A DNA stretch of 64,000 bases from Lepidodermella squamata (taxonomy: Eukaryota > Gastrotricha). The notes beneath the pieces were generated by a model. It had not been told where the DNA came from. It saw only the letters and a program-made list of their open reading frames with translations, and made no database searches. Position numbers and translations under genes: made by a program. Shown here one piece after another: positions 23,363-33,534 of the stretch. The DNA is taken from the NCBI GenBank assembly GCA_047495785.1, contig JBLDXI010000002.1, forward strand, positions 806,001 to 870,000, read 5' to 3'. Every line of letters begins with the position of its first letter. Position 1 is the first letter of the stretch.

Positions 23363-23937
23363 TTTTGCTGCAAAATCAGCGCAATATATCTGCAAAAGGA
23401 AGGTTGGAAAAGTTTGGATTATACCTATTAGTATTCTCAAAGCGCCACAGTCTGGCCGTCTCGCCAATTTAAAGTAATCCAACCTCTGAACCTATTAAAA
23501 AACTTCACCTATGTTTGGAGAAAACAACCATTAGCTTCACAAGTCCCAGAAGTTGCGCAATTGTTTTTCGAATTTCGATTTAACCGAAGATATAACAAGT
23601 TGAGTGCAGAAGACCCGGTAAACCCGATGGTAACTGGCTCGATAATTTTCGGTATTTTACACGGTTGGTCGAAATTTCTCCGAATTTTCTAACCCCAATG
23701 ATAAGTGGCAGCCTTGATTAAAATTCTCGTGATTTTTGAAATTTTCTGGTCGATCTATAATTTTAGAGCTTCTGAAACCTTTTCCGTGGTTTTTCTCTTA
23801 TTGCGTTACTTGTGAGACTCACAGTAGGACAGATGCCCATGTTGCAGTTATGACAGAACTGAAAAAATCCATCTTAATCGTGCCAAGAAAAGTGAGAAAT
23901 AATTGAACGTTTTTGCACATATCAAGTCAAAAGTGGA

Positions 23938-24750
23938 ATGCGGCACCGCAGACAAATTTGCCTAGCACTTTCAGTGCTGATTTTAAACCAACAATTCCTG
24001 CCATGCTATTCTACTGATAAGTATCACATCGATGGTAGAGGAGGCTCCCACAGTAAACTGCCATTTCAAGAAGTGAACGTTGACAGGACTTCGTACGAGC
24101 TATTTGATAGACTTGTTCACGGCGAGGTGAAACCTAAGCATCTTGATGATACAGCGAAGAATGTTTTGAAGAAATTCGAAAAAATTGAATATCAATACGC
24201 TTTTGGCAAGACTTGGAAGGGGAAGAACAAATCTGGGTGCTGCAGCGGGTGCTGCAAGACATTTGCTTTTGTACTTCTCGCTATCCTCGTCGCTGCAGCT
24301 GCCGCTACCGCTACTTATTTTATTGGAGAGATGATCGGGAGGCAGGAAGCTCTTGCCGAAATGGGGGCTACCCGCCCGACCGCAAGTCCCTCAGTTCCAA
24401 GACCACCGCCGTCGGGAAAGTACAACAACACAGACGACTTCGGCCTTCGAATGCTAACCTTAACGAGCAGCTCGGTGGAAGGGCGAATTGATTACGAGAA
24501 GACCGATACCTGGCTGGTACCACGAATTCTGAGGAACATCGAAAATCTTGACGGGCTTGAAAAAGGGTCGGCCACTCTTGAATACCTAGGAAATTCAGGG
24601 CATTTACTGGCATGGCACTTTCAAGGTCAATCAGTGTTGGCGGATAATTCGGAAGTAGCCAACGATCAATTCCTAAGCATCGAAACAATTCGAAATTCGG
24701 ATTACTATCTCGAGCCTCTTGGGGAAAGCTTCAGCTTTCTGAGCGATTAG
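23938..24750 (+). CDS. FDRMYAE-family single-pass membrane protein, member 1 (divergent)
   Basis: Intronless, 270 residues. Signal-peptide-like start (LALSVLILNQQFLPCYS), a luminal segment with YELFDRLVHGEV, then Cys-rich SGCCSGCCK next to one transmembrane helix (FAFVLLAILVAAAAATATYF), and a C-terminal region with RMLTLTSSSVEGRI, the counterpart of RSLSTNSHGGIEGRI in the neighbours. First gene of a tandem family on the + strand. I recognise no known domain. The membrane-flanking Cys cluster is absent from the other members and could be palmitoylated (inference). Confidence 0.65.
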   Translation: MRHRRQICLALSVLILNQQFLPCYSTDKYHIDGRGGSHSKLPFQEVNVDRTSYELFDRLVHGEVKPKHLDDTAKNVLKKFEKIEYQYAFGKTWKGKNKSGCCSGCCKTFAFVLLAILVAAAAATATYFIGEMIGRQEALAEMGATRPTASPSVPRPPPSGKYNNTDDFGLRMLTLTSSSVEGRIDYEKTDTWLVPRILRNIENLDGLEKGSATLEYLGNSGHLLAWHFQGQSVLADNSEVANDQFLSIETIRNSDYYLEPLGESFSFLSD

Positions 24751-24847
24751 ACTTTGAAATTCACAAAACCTTCCTGCTACCAAAATAAAAAATTCCACCT
24801 TGAATTATTTTATTTGTTTTGCAATGTTTTGTTCTCGATGACTGGAA

Positions 24848-25612
24848 ATGCAAAGCCGGTTGATTTACGTTGCTTTGGTTTTAAGCCGACAAATAAGTGG
24901 CGGCTCGATGCAGCAACCAGTCCAGCAGTCTTTCTACTTTTCAAATGTTCCCGGAACTGAGTTTCAATGGTACGCGAACGCTCATGAAGTACCAACAATC
25001 GAAAAGACGGTATTAACACCTCAAGCCTATAAATTAGGTAAAAAGCTGTTCATTTCCAAAGTTCCGGACAGCGATCTAGCCCCGATCGAGATTGAGCTGG
25101 GAGAACGGTTTCGTTTTGGCGCTAGAAAGTTGATTTTCGACAGGATGTATGCTGAAGAACAGCAGCGAAAAAAGAACATAGTTTTCTATGTTGGAGTTAC
25201 GCTTCTTTCGCTAGCAATATCAGCCGGGTTCACGGCTTTAACCGTATTTGTCCGAAACAAAATATTCGAGTCGATATACCCTCAACCTCCGGTTGTAACG
25301 CAATCTCTTGACCGTGATTTTCGTTTGAGGTCACTTAGTACGAACAGCCATGGCGGCATTGAAGGAAGGATCGGCGAGGCGGAGGAAGATTACCAGCTGG
25401 CTGGCAGGATTGCTTCGAACTTCGTGGATGCAGATGTCTCAGGAATTACGACAAAACTTCTCAGTGAAGATCAATTCCCAATTGTCAGCAGTTACGTTGA
25501 GCCAAATTATTCTGAAGCTAGTCTGGACACGTTTTTAAACTCTGTTATTATGAACGACCGGAGCTACGATTTGAATGACATCGTTTCTCAAAATAATAAT
25601 CTTTTCTTTTAA
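24848..25612 (+). CDS. FDRMYAE-family single-pass membrane protein, member 2
   Basis: Intronless, about 254 residues starting MQSRLIYVALVLSRQ, a probable signal peptide. Luminal part: VLTPQAYKLGKKLF, then IFDRMYAEEQQRKK directly before a transmembrane helix (FYVGVTLLSLAISAGFTALT). C-terminal domain of about 110 residues: RSLSTNSHGGIEGRIG, GRIASNF, DVSGITTKLL, DTFLNSV and NDRSYD. The helix is identical in members 2-4. It starts only 97 bp after member 1 ends. Function unknown; no homologous family comes to mind. Confidence 0.7.
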   Translation: MQSRLIYVALVLSRQISGGSMQQPVQQSFYFSNVPGTEFQWYANAHEVPTIEKTVLTPQAYKLGKKLFISKVPDSDLAPIEIELGERFRFGARKLIFDRMYAEEQQRKKNIVFYVGVTLLSLAISAGFTALTVFVRNKIFESIYPQPPVVTQSLDRDFRLRSLSTNSHGGIEGRIGEAEEDYQLAGRIASNFVDADVSGITTKLLSEDQFPIVSSYVEPNYSEASLDTFLNSVIMNDRSYDLNDIVSQNNNLFF

Positions 25613-25781
25613 TGTAAATCAAATAAAATCAGCATAGCTAGATTTTTACTCCACCCCCCTCTATGTCGATGAGTATTCTTTAAATGACTTTTCTTAGACA
25701 TTAAAGTAAGTTTCAAAAAATCCACCATAAATTATGTAATCTTCATTATTGTTGAACAATTCTTGTTATCGATGATTGACA

Positions 25782-26501
25782 ATGCAAAGCTGCCTCCAGT
25801 GGATTTATATCGCTTTGCTTTTGAGCAGACAATTTCGCCGAGGCTTAGCATTCCAATGGTACACGAACGGTAATGATGTAACTGAAGTCGAAAAATTGGA
25901 ATTGACGCCAGATGTCTATCGTTTGGGTAAGAGGCTATTTCATTCTAAAGTTGCGGACAGCGATCTAACGTTCATCGAGCGTGAGCTGCGAGATCGATTC
26001 TCTATTGACTCGAGAAGGACAGTATTCGACAGGATGTATGCTGAAGAACAGCAGCGAAAAAGGAAAATAGTTTTCTATGTTGGAGTTACGCTTCTTTCCC
26101 TTGCGATCTCGGCTGGGTTCACTGCTTTAACCGTCTTTGTCAGAAACAAAATAGTCGAGTCTATATACCCGCAAACCCCGGTGGTGATACAATTTCCTGA
26201 CCGTGATCTTCGTTTGAAGGCACTCGGCTCAAGCAGACACGCCGGTATTGAAGGACGACTTGGAGACCTGGAGGAAAATAATCGGCTGGTTGGCAGGATT
26301 GCTTCGAACTTCGCGGATGAAGATGTCTCAGGAATTACGACAAAGCTTCTCAATGACGATCAATTCCCAACTGTTAATAGTTATGTGGCATCAAATTATG
26401 TCGGAGCTAGTACGGACACTTTTTTAAACTCTGTTTTTGATAATGACCGGATGTACGACATGGACGACTTTATCTTGCAAAATCGCAGCCTGTTCATTTA
26501 A
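25782..26501 (+). CDS. FDRMYAE-family single-pass membrane protein, member 3
   Basis: Start at MQSCLQWIYIALLLSRQ, aligned with the start of member 2 and preceded by the same ATCGATGATTGACA-type leader. About 239 residues: LTPDVYRLGKRLFHSKVADS, VFDRMYAEEQQRKRK, the same 28-residue helix segment, then a C-terminal domain with GIEGRLG, GRIASNFADEDVSGITTKL, DTFLNSV and NDRMYD. Spacing to member 2 is 169 bp. Confidence 0.7.
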   Translation: MQSCLQWIYIALLLSRQFRRGLAFQWYTNGNDVTEVEKLELTPDVYRLGKRLFHSKVADSDLTFIERELRDRFSIDSRRTVFDRMYAEEQQRKRKIVFYVGVTLLSLAISAGFTALTVFVRNKIVESIYPQTPVVIQFPDRDLRLKALGSSRHAGIEGRLGDLEENNRLVGRIASNFADEDVSGITTKLLNDDQFPTVNSYVASNYVGASTDTFLNSVFDNDRMYDMDDFILQNRSLFI

Positions 26502-26723
26502 TAAAAATAAAAATCGCTATGCATATTTCGATTATTTTCCGCGTTGATACACTCCTAAAATCAGTTTTAATATCTGTATATATTCGAGTATTCGAGGATC
26601 CAGCGAAATTTATTGCAGGTCAACCTACTGTATTTTTGCTAGGGATTCTCTTGGAATTGGCTTGCCAGTAAACTCAACATTGTCCTCCCAACTGAGAAAA
26701 AACTTGGTGGCGCTTTTTTTATG

Positions 26724-27629
26724 GCACATTTCCCCATCCGCCGGTGTTTCCTCCGCGCGCGCGCTCCTATTGGCTGGGCCTTGTTGCGCAACAACTAAGA
26801 TAATTACAGCCTTCGTGCGCACGGACGAGAGCAAAGACGACTGCGCCCTGCGCTCAGTCAGCGAAGGCTTTCAAGAAAATTAAATTAAGGCAGATTTTGT
26901 TGTCACAAAATTTGACAAAATTTGGATTATCATGTAATTTATTCTTATTTACATATCGATTGAATAGAAAATAGAAAATAGTGAGCGCGCAAAATTCAAA
27001 TTTTACCTAACGAATTGCGAAAGCGCGCACCGTTAGCACGAGCTATTTTCGGTGAATTTGGGGTAATTTCATCAAAATATAGTTTGAGACTCTAACATTT
27101 GATTTTTTCGCGCAACATCGCATTGATTGAAAAATGTGTCTTACCCTTAGAAGTTTGTGCGTTTGAAAAGTTACCGCTCATTATCGGAGCCGCTTATAAT
27201 ATGGGGTGGATGTAAAATTTCCTTAGAATGATCAAAACTCAAGCGCTTCTAAAAATACAGAAAAATTGCGATTTCAAAAAGCTACATAATATAATGATGA
27301 TTCATGATTGTGCGATTTTATTTTGCTTGGAAATATTTTTAAGCGCCCTGTCGATTGTAGGGCATCATTCTTTCTCGCTATATTCTTGATTTGAAATTTT
27401 TCGGAACTTGGTACTAATTGAAAAATGTACTCTCGATGCGCGCGTTTCACTGGACTTGTTCAATTCGGGCTAGCTGACTTGTGGTTTTCTTGTGATTTTG
27501 CAGCGCGCGCGTAGAAAGCTGCAATTATTTGTTGCGCAATAAATGCGCGCGACGTGCGGTTACGCGTAAATTTAACCGACCAATAGGAATGCGCGCGCGG
27601 AGGAAACACCGGCGGATGGGGAAATGTGC
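26724..27629. mobile_element. 906-bp transposon with ~50-bp inverted ends and 9-bp target duplication
   Basis: Left end GCACATTTCCCCATCCGCCG.. is repeated in reverse complement at 27581-27629; the first 39 nt are identical and similarity extends to about 52 nt (CTCCTATTGG). The flanks carry a 9-bp duplication TTTTTTATG (26715-26723 and 27630-27638). No ORF resembles a transposase, so it is non-autonomous. The interior has GCGCGC-rich patches. The 9-bp duplication plus long inverted ends point to a Mutator-like class. Inserted between members 3 and 4 of the membrane-protein array. Confidence 0.85.
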
Positions 27630-27745
27630 TTTTTTATGATAAATTTACCTTAAACATTCAACTCAAAATAAGTTGCAAAAATGCCACCTTAAAAAATGGA
27701 ATCAGCAATAATAACGGTACAAATTCTTATTATCGATGGTTGACA

Positions 27746-28516
27746 ATGCACAGATTTTTCCATTTCATTAACATCGCTTTGCTGTTGAGCCCACAAATAC
27801 GTCGAGGCATATTACAACCTTCAAGTTCGAAAGAAATCCCTAAAGATCCAAGCATCTTGTTCGAATGGTGGGAGAAAGGTTATGAAACAGACAATATTGA
27901 TTTAATGGTATTGACGCCGCAGACCTATCGTTTAGGAAAGCGGCTATTTCATTCCAACCTTGCGGAAAGCGATCTAACGCCCGCCGATCTTGAGTTTCGA
28001 GAACGAATTCATTTTGGTTCTCGAAAAGTTGTTTTCGATAGGATGTATGCTGAGGAACAGCTTCGAAAGCAGCGAAATAATAAAATAGTGTTCTACGTCG
28101 GAGTTACGCTTCTTTCGCTAGCAATCTCAGCCGGATTCACGGCATTAACCGTATTTGTCAGAAATAAAATAGTCGAGTCGATATACCCTCAAACTCCCGT
28201 TGTAACGCAATCTTTTGACCGTGATCTTCGTTTGAGGTCACTTAGTACGAACAGCCATGGCGGCATTGAAGGAAGAATCGGCGAGACGGAGGAAAATTAC
28301 CTGCTGGTTGGCAGAATTGCTTCGAACTTCGCAGATCACGATGTTTCGGGAATTACGACGAGACTTCTCAATGACGATCAAATGCCGACTATCAGCAGTT
28401 ATGTTGTGCCAAATTTCTCCGAGGTTCTTCACGACAATTTTTTGAGCTTTGTTTTTGCAAATGACCGCAGCTACGATTTTGATGTTTTACAAAATGACTC
28501 TCTGTTTACGTTGTAA
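27746..28516 (+). CDS. FDRMYAE-family single-pass membrane protein, member 4
   Basis: ATG at 27746 (MHRFFHFINIALLLSPQ) aligns with the starts of members 2 and 3 and follows the same ATCGATGGTTGACA leader; the frame is open 40 codons further up but that is not conserved. About 256 residues: LTPQTYRLGKRLFHSNLAES, VVFDRMYAEEQLRKQR, the conserved helix, RSLSTNSHGGIEGRIG, GRIASNFADHDVSGITTRL, and the end NDSLFTL. The transposon lies about 110 bp upstream and may sit in its promoter region. Confidence 0.7.
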   Translation: MHRFFHFINIALLLSPQIRRGILQPSSSKEIPKDPSILFEWWEKGYETDNIDLMVLTPQTYRLGKRLFHSNLAESDLTPADLEFRERIHFGSRKVVFDRMYAEEQLRKQRNNKIVFYVGVTLLSLAISAGFTALTVFVRNKIVESIYPQTPVVTQSFDRDLRLRSLSTNSHGGIEGRIGETEENYLLVGRIASNFADHDVSGITTRLLNDDQMPTISSYVVPNFSEVLHDNFLSFVFANDRSYDFDVLQNDSLFTL

Positions 28517-29158
28517 TCAAAAATAAAAATCATCACTGTTAGATCATTTCCACTACTGATACTTCTGTTCATTGAATGTTCACAAGAAATTGTTTTTTTT
28601 ATCCAGAATGATGATATACCTTTCAGCAACGCCAGAGATCGCATCGCTGCCGGTATTTTTTGCTGCATCGCCGTGCTAAGCATATTAGCATGATTCATCT
28701 TACGTAAAACTCATACTATCAAGATGAATCATCGCACCGCTCATACTGCGGTTTCATTCTGATAATGACTTATACTGGCTTCAGATTAAGTGCACAATGG
28801 GCCAAACCTCCATTTTCCTTCACTCTCTCCTATTTTATTATTCGAATAATCATTCTCAATTTATTATCACCACTTGTAGAACTTATTGCTTGCTGGCGTT
28901 GTGTAAGCGCGAATTTTTGTGAATGTAGGAAATACTGCTCTTACTGGGATAAGGCTCTAGCTCTTTTTTTCTTCGATTGAAAAAGTTGAATCGAATCAAT
29001 GCATTCGAACTTTCGTTTGTAACTCGTTCTATTTTGACTGAGCATATGGCCAAGTGCCAATGCGCCGCATTTTTTTGCAAAATCAAGAAGCAAACACGAG
29101 TTTGTGAGCCGCTCTTTAACTATTTATTTTTCCACTTCTCTAGTGGTTTTAATCGATA
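28517..29158. other. Intergenic, no gene
   Basis: AT-rich spacer. A short hairpin-like pair (TGATTCATCTT / AAGATGAATCA) lies at about 28690-28730. No ORF with a signal peptide, motif or paralogue. Confidence 0.4.
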
Positions 29159-31629
29159 ATGAGCGGCAAGAAACCGTTTCACGATTGGTACTCCATCCCT
29201 GGCAATGCTCGAAGGGACATTGAGAACATTACCAACGATATCAAGAAGCGTAGTGGCAAGGACGTCTCTAAAAAGTGCCACGACCGAATTTGCAACGGTG
29301 TCTACCAACTGGAAGAAGAGCCTGAATCTTGGCCGGCTGCCCTAACTAAAATCGTGAATTCTCTCGAGGAAATTCCACCTGGTCTGAAGGCTTCGCTGCT
29401 CCGCGACCGTAAATGGACGTCACCAGGCAGTGCTTGGCTATCGTTTCAAGATGCGGTCTCCAAAAAGTTGAATGAAGCCTCGAACGCTGCGAAAGCTTTC
29501 GCTCGCTCTGTTATGGGTTATCTGCGCGATAATCGTGAGAAGAAGGGAGAAGACAATGGAACTCCCTTGGACGAAAAATCAACGCTACGTGAAGAAGATC
29601 TCGCTGAGCCTGATGCCGGAGATAAGGGCGATGTTCAAGCTGAGGAAAAACCTAAGATTTCGGTCCACGTAAACGCGCGCAACAAGTCTGCCGAAGCTTT
29701 TGCCGCCGATGCATCTGCCTCAGCAGATGTCGCTGAGGTGAATGCGCTCAATGCGTCGGCGAAATTCGGGACAGCGAGTGCAACGGCCAATGCTACCGGA
29801 GCCGAAGCCAATGTGTTGAACGCATCGGCCAGTGCCTTGACCGCTCAAGCATCTGCAAGTGCTACTGGCGCATCCTTCAACGCTGGCAATGCTTCAGCCC
29901 AAGCTGGAGCGGTCAAGGTTGGGGCGCATGCAACTGGAGCGTCCGTCAACACCTTCAATGCAACAGCCGAGGCTGGGACTGCTTCATTTCAAGCATCTGC
30001 CCACGGTTTGCAGGTCAATGCTTTCAACGCGTCAGCTCGAGCTGGAACGGCCAGTGCTGCGATCGATGTCGGGCCCTCTGTCAGTTGCTTCAATGCTTCA
30101 GCTTCGGCTGGCTGTGTTAGTGCAAGCTCAAATCCATTGGCCGTCTCTTTCGGAAACGTATCTCTTGGTGTTGGAACTTTCAGCGCATCCCCGGCTATGT
30201 TAAACCCGTTAAACTGGTTTAACATCGGCCTGGGCTTTGGAGCTGGAGGCGGTGGAGGCGGCGGGGGTTCCAGCGGCCAATCCGGCGGTGATAACGCAAG
30301 TGGCGGGGCCAGTGGAGATCCTGGAGCTAGTTCCGGTGGCAATCAAGGTTCCGGACAGAATGGAAACGGAGGAGCTGGTAACTCTGGTAATCAAGGCGAT
30401 GGTAACGTCATTGCTCAATGGATTCGGGCTCAGGAAGAGAGGCTACAGCAGAGTTTCCCCAATCGTCATTATGACGGTAAAGGAAACGTCTACCACAACG
30501 GCAAACTCGTTAAGGTAGCTGGAACTCGAAAAGGGGGCTTAGCTCGACTGCCAGACTACGTTCCTCGCCACACTACCCCGATACCCGGTGAACCAGCTGA
30601 CAACGATACGCCCGACCCCTTAGGGATACCCGGCGATAAAGCTGAGGCGGACAAGGTGCTAAGCAATATGAGGTGTCCTGATGGCTCTCAGGCAGCCGAT
30701 GGCGATGTTAATCCAACGAGTTGTGCGACTTGGGCTCAAGTCAGTTCGACCTGTGCAACAGATTTGCGCATAGTGCAAGGCGTCGATAATTCAAACTTGG
30801 GCAAGGTGCTTACGTCGCAACTGATCCAGCCTGGCACTTTCACAACGGTTGAGATTGCCGAGGGATCCAACCATTTCTTCATTGCTACTGGCCAACCTAA
30901 TGACCAGGTGCTGATAACCAACGCTTGGCAGGACGTTCATGGCATCCGGAATGAGCCTCTTATCCCGCGGGATGAATTCATAAAACACATGGAAACGATG
31001 ACTTCACCGCAAGCGACTGGCGATCAGCGTCAGGAGTCGATGCAGCGATTGTTCAACGTTGAGAAGAAGGATATCGGTGACATGGGGAAGAATCGGCCTC
31101 TTAGAGTGAAGTAAGTTTCCCTGCGCTTCACAATGGTTATATCTCCAATTTTCATATGATTAGAAATGTTTATCACGGCCGAGTTGGAATTCCGTTCGTA
31201 GATCGCCCAGGTGCTAATCGAAAAGTCCCTGGTACTGGCTACACTCCGTACACGAAAAAACCCGTGAATGACGTGGGAGATTTGCCTCCTGTCTATGTGA
31301 AGAATGGCGATAAGAAGAAATCAGGGAAGAAATCGAATTCCAGCCAGAAGCGAGAGCTCAACATCCCTGATGGCGCTCTGGAGCTTGCAACGGCTGCAGC
31401 TGGAGCTGAAGGCTACACTTTTGAAGAGCTTCGTGATGCAGCTCGAAATGTGGCTTCAAACTGGGCGGAAAACGAGGAGCAGGCGGTTGAAGAGCTGGAA
31501 AAGACCGAACTGTGTGGCTTTTGTAAGCCAAAAGGCTCGCCTCACTGCTTGAGCTGCCTTAATGGAAATGGCAGTAAGAAGATTGTCAAGTTGCCCGGTG
31601 ATGGAAACATTCATGGCTTTGGGAGCTGA
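29159..31629 (+). CDS. Large Ala-rich repeat protein with possible papain-like C-terminal domain
   Basis: Exon 1 (29159-31110) ends at a strong donor AA|GTAAGT; exon 2 (31164-31629) rejoins the frame exactly, so the two ORFs are one gene of about 805 residues. No signal peptide. Layout: Trp/Lys-rich N-terminus (about 1-130), a charged linker, six or seven Ala/Ser-rich repeats of about 23 residues (pattern NAxNASAxxGTASAxA..ATGA, about 175-340), a Gly/Ser/Asn-rich linker, then about 500-640 with SCATWAQVS, NHFFIATGQ and LITNAWQD. A Cys, His and Asn in that order and context resemble a papain-fold cysteine protease; this is inference. The tail has a CGFC..CLSC cysteine cluster. The architecture of repeats plus enzyme-like tip recalls bacterial polymorphic effectors, so transfer is possible, though the gene has an intron. 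Confidence 0.65.
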
Positions 31630-32007
31630 TTATTTTGACATACATATCTCTTTCGTTATTTAGTAAAACTATGCAAAAATGTACAAGCATGAACTTTGAT
31701 CTATCCACTTTGGGAATCTGCTCTTACTTACAGCGCCGGTTGAAATTTACCGTTAAACTAGTCCGAAATGATGTTTGATAACTTTAAATTCGTGCTCCGA
31801 AGGTCGATACTGATAAATAAAGCAATTTGAGTGATAAATGTTGATGAAATTTGAAAAAATTGTTCCGTTCAATCGATACAGTGAAATTTGGGTCATTCAG
31901 ACTAAACAGTAGCCCACATTTCGAGCCACTGAAAACATATAATAAAATCCTCCTTAAGTAACCGAAAAGCTCATTTATAACAGAATTGAGTAATATGTTG
32001 CCTACTT
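31630..32007. other. Intergenic, no gene
   Basis: Spacer of about 380 bp before member 5 of the membrane family; AT-rich, no motif beyond a weak ATAATAAAATCC stretch. Confidence 0.35.
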
Positions 32008-32853
32008 ATGCGTTTTCTCCTCGGATACCTTGGGATCTTGTTGCTCCTAGTGCGACGCCGCTCAGCTCAGTCGAGGTATCCAGTTGTTATCAACAAATTT
32101 TCCTATGATTTCTCCGCTGATGCTACTGGCAAGTTGGACCCGGAAATCTATCGGCTCGGTGTTGACTATTACAAGCGCAAACTCCCGCCGAATCATTTCA
32201 CTCCTTTCGAAAGGAAAATAATCAAGCAGCTGGGGGAAGGCGAGAAAAAGAAGATGTTCGAAAGAATGTTCGCTGAAGGCGACGCTGTTGACTATCGCAA
32301 TCCCAACAAGCTAAAAGTTATCACTTTTTATGAACCGCCCAAAGTCCAAACTCCCAAGCCAAACAGTGAGAAAAAATCTCAAGGTGTTTGGCAAAAATTG
32401 AAGAATTTCGCTAAAAATAACTATAAAACGGCCCTGATAATTGTAGGAGTTGTTGCGTTCGCGGCACTTATCTACGCAGGCGTGTCATTATTGAGAATGG
32501 CTTTAAATGACAATCAACAATCGGACGTTAAGAGAAATGACGACATTCGAATAAATGCGGACAGAGAAGCGCGTTTAACCTTGCTGCAAGTCAATTCAGG
32601 GAAAATCGAAGGCAGAAGTTATTACCAGAACGCAGATTACTCTCTACTAGGTCGCCTTCTGGAAACAGCGGACGATCTTAGCGGAAATTCCTTAGATTCA
32701 GACTTAGCCAACCCAGATAATTTTGGTACGATGCAGATCGCGATCCACCCTGACTTGGCAAGCATTTCCTCGGATACTTTTCTCAAAATGGCTAGCCTTA
32801 CAACTTCCGATTATGGTGAATTGTCAACCTCAGATTTTAGCGCGATTCTTTAG
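32008..32853 (+). CDS. FDRMYAE-family single-pass membrane protein, member 5 (divergent)
   Basis: Intronless, 281 residues: signal peptide MRFLLGYLGILLLLVRRRSA, LDPEIYRLGVDYYKRKLP, MFERMFAEG (family motif), a longer membrane-proximal linker with NFAKNN, a transmembrane helix (ALIIVGVVAFAALIYAGVSL), and a C-terminal region with NSGKIEGRS, LLGRLLE and SDTFLKMASL. Domain order matches members 2-4 with low identity, so it is an older paralogue. Function unknown. Confidence 0.65.
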   Translation: MRFLLGYLGILLLLVRRRSAQSRYPVVINKFSYDFSADATGKLDPEIYRLGVDYYKRKLPPNHFTPFERKIIKQLGEGEKKKMFERMFAEGDAVDYRNPNKLKVITFYEPPKVQTPKPNSEKKSQGVWQKLKNFAKNNYKTALIIVGVVAFAALIYAGVSLLRMALNDNQQSDVKRNDDIRINADREARLTLLQVNSGKIEGRSYYQNADYSLLGRLLETADDLSGNSLDSDLANPDNFGTMQIAIHPDLASISSDTFLKMASLTTSDYGELSTSDFSAIL

Positions 32854-32984
32854 ATAAATACTGTGTTTGAAGCCAATAAATTTCAATAAATTGCATTTAG
32901 GGTTGACAGAACTCGAAAGAATAAAAAGCGTACCCCTGAATCCTGAAAAGTCCTAAAAACTTGTAAAAACTAGAGTGTGCCAAT

Positions 32985-33400
32985 TTATGTTTAGGGTTCT
33001 AGCGCTAAATTTGAGACTCAAGCACTGGATTTCCCCTGAATATGGCGATAAGAAGAAGGTGTTCGATCGAATGTACGCTGAAGGCAAGTGGCCGGTCTTT
33101 GACCATCAAGATCCCAGCCAGCCCAAAGCGTTCATTGCTCATGGGAAAAATTCGCGCCAAATAGCCCTCAGCCAAATAGCCAGATAAAACCTCCGAGTAT
33201 TATACCGAAATTGAAAATTTTGCCAAAAATCACGGTGAAGCAGCCCTGAAAATTGCAGCAGTGGTTGTAATCGTGGCAGCAATTGCTACAGCCGTGGCAT
33301 TTTATCATCAGATTTTAGCGTCATTCTTTAGAAAATACACGGGAAACAAATCTTTGGTCAGAATAAAAAAAATCAAACAATTTCGGTTTTGTTCCAAATT
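32985..33400 (+). pseudogene. Broken FDRMYAE-family copy
   Basis: Starts within LKHWISPEYGDKKKVFDRMYAEG (family motif), continues in a second frame with NSPQPNSQIKPPS, then in a third frame with TEIENFAKNHGEAALK and the helix VVVIVAAIATAVAFYHQ, corresponding to member 5. At least two frameshifts, no start codon or signal peptide, and no C-terminal domain. It follows member 5 and is most likely a decayed tandem copy of it. Confidence 0.75.
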
Positions 33401-33534
33401 CCGAAAGACAATTTTGAGACGCGGAAATGAAAATTCTCTTTAATTTCTTTCCAGCATTACTTTTATTGAATATCATTTTAAATATAAATTACAAGCATCT
33501 TTGTTTCATATCACTTGAAAGTCTCAGTTTTTGG

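Noticed and set aside
31156-31629. Separate downstream gene, for example an immunity partner of the Ala-repeat protein
   Set aside because: A strong donor at 31111 and an acceptor at 31163 join it in frame to the preceding exon; it is the last exon of that gene.
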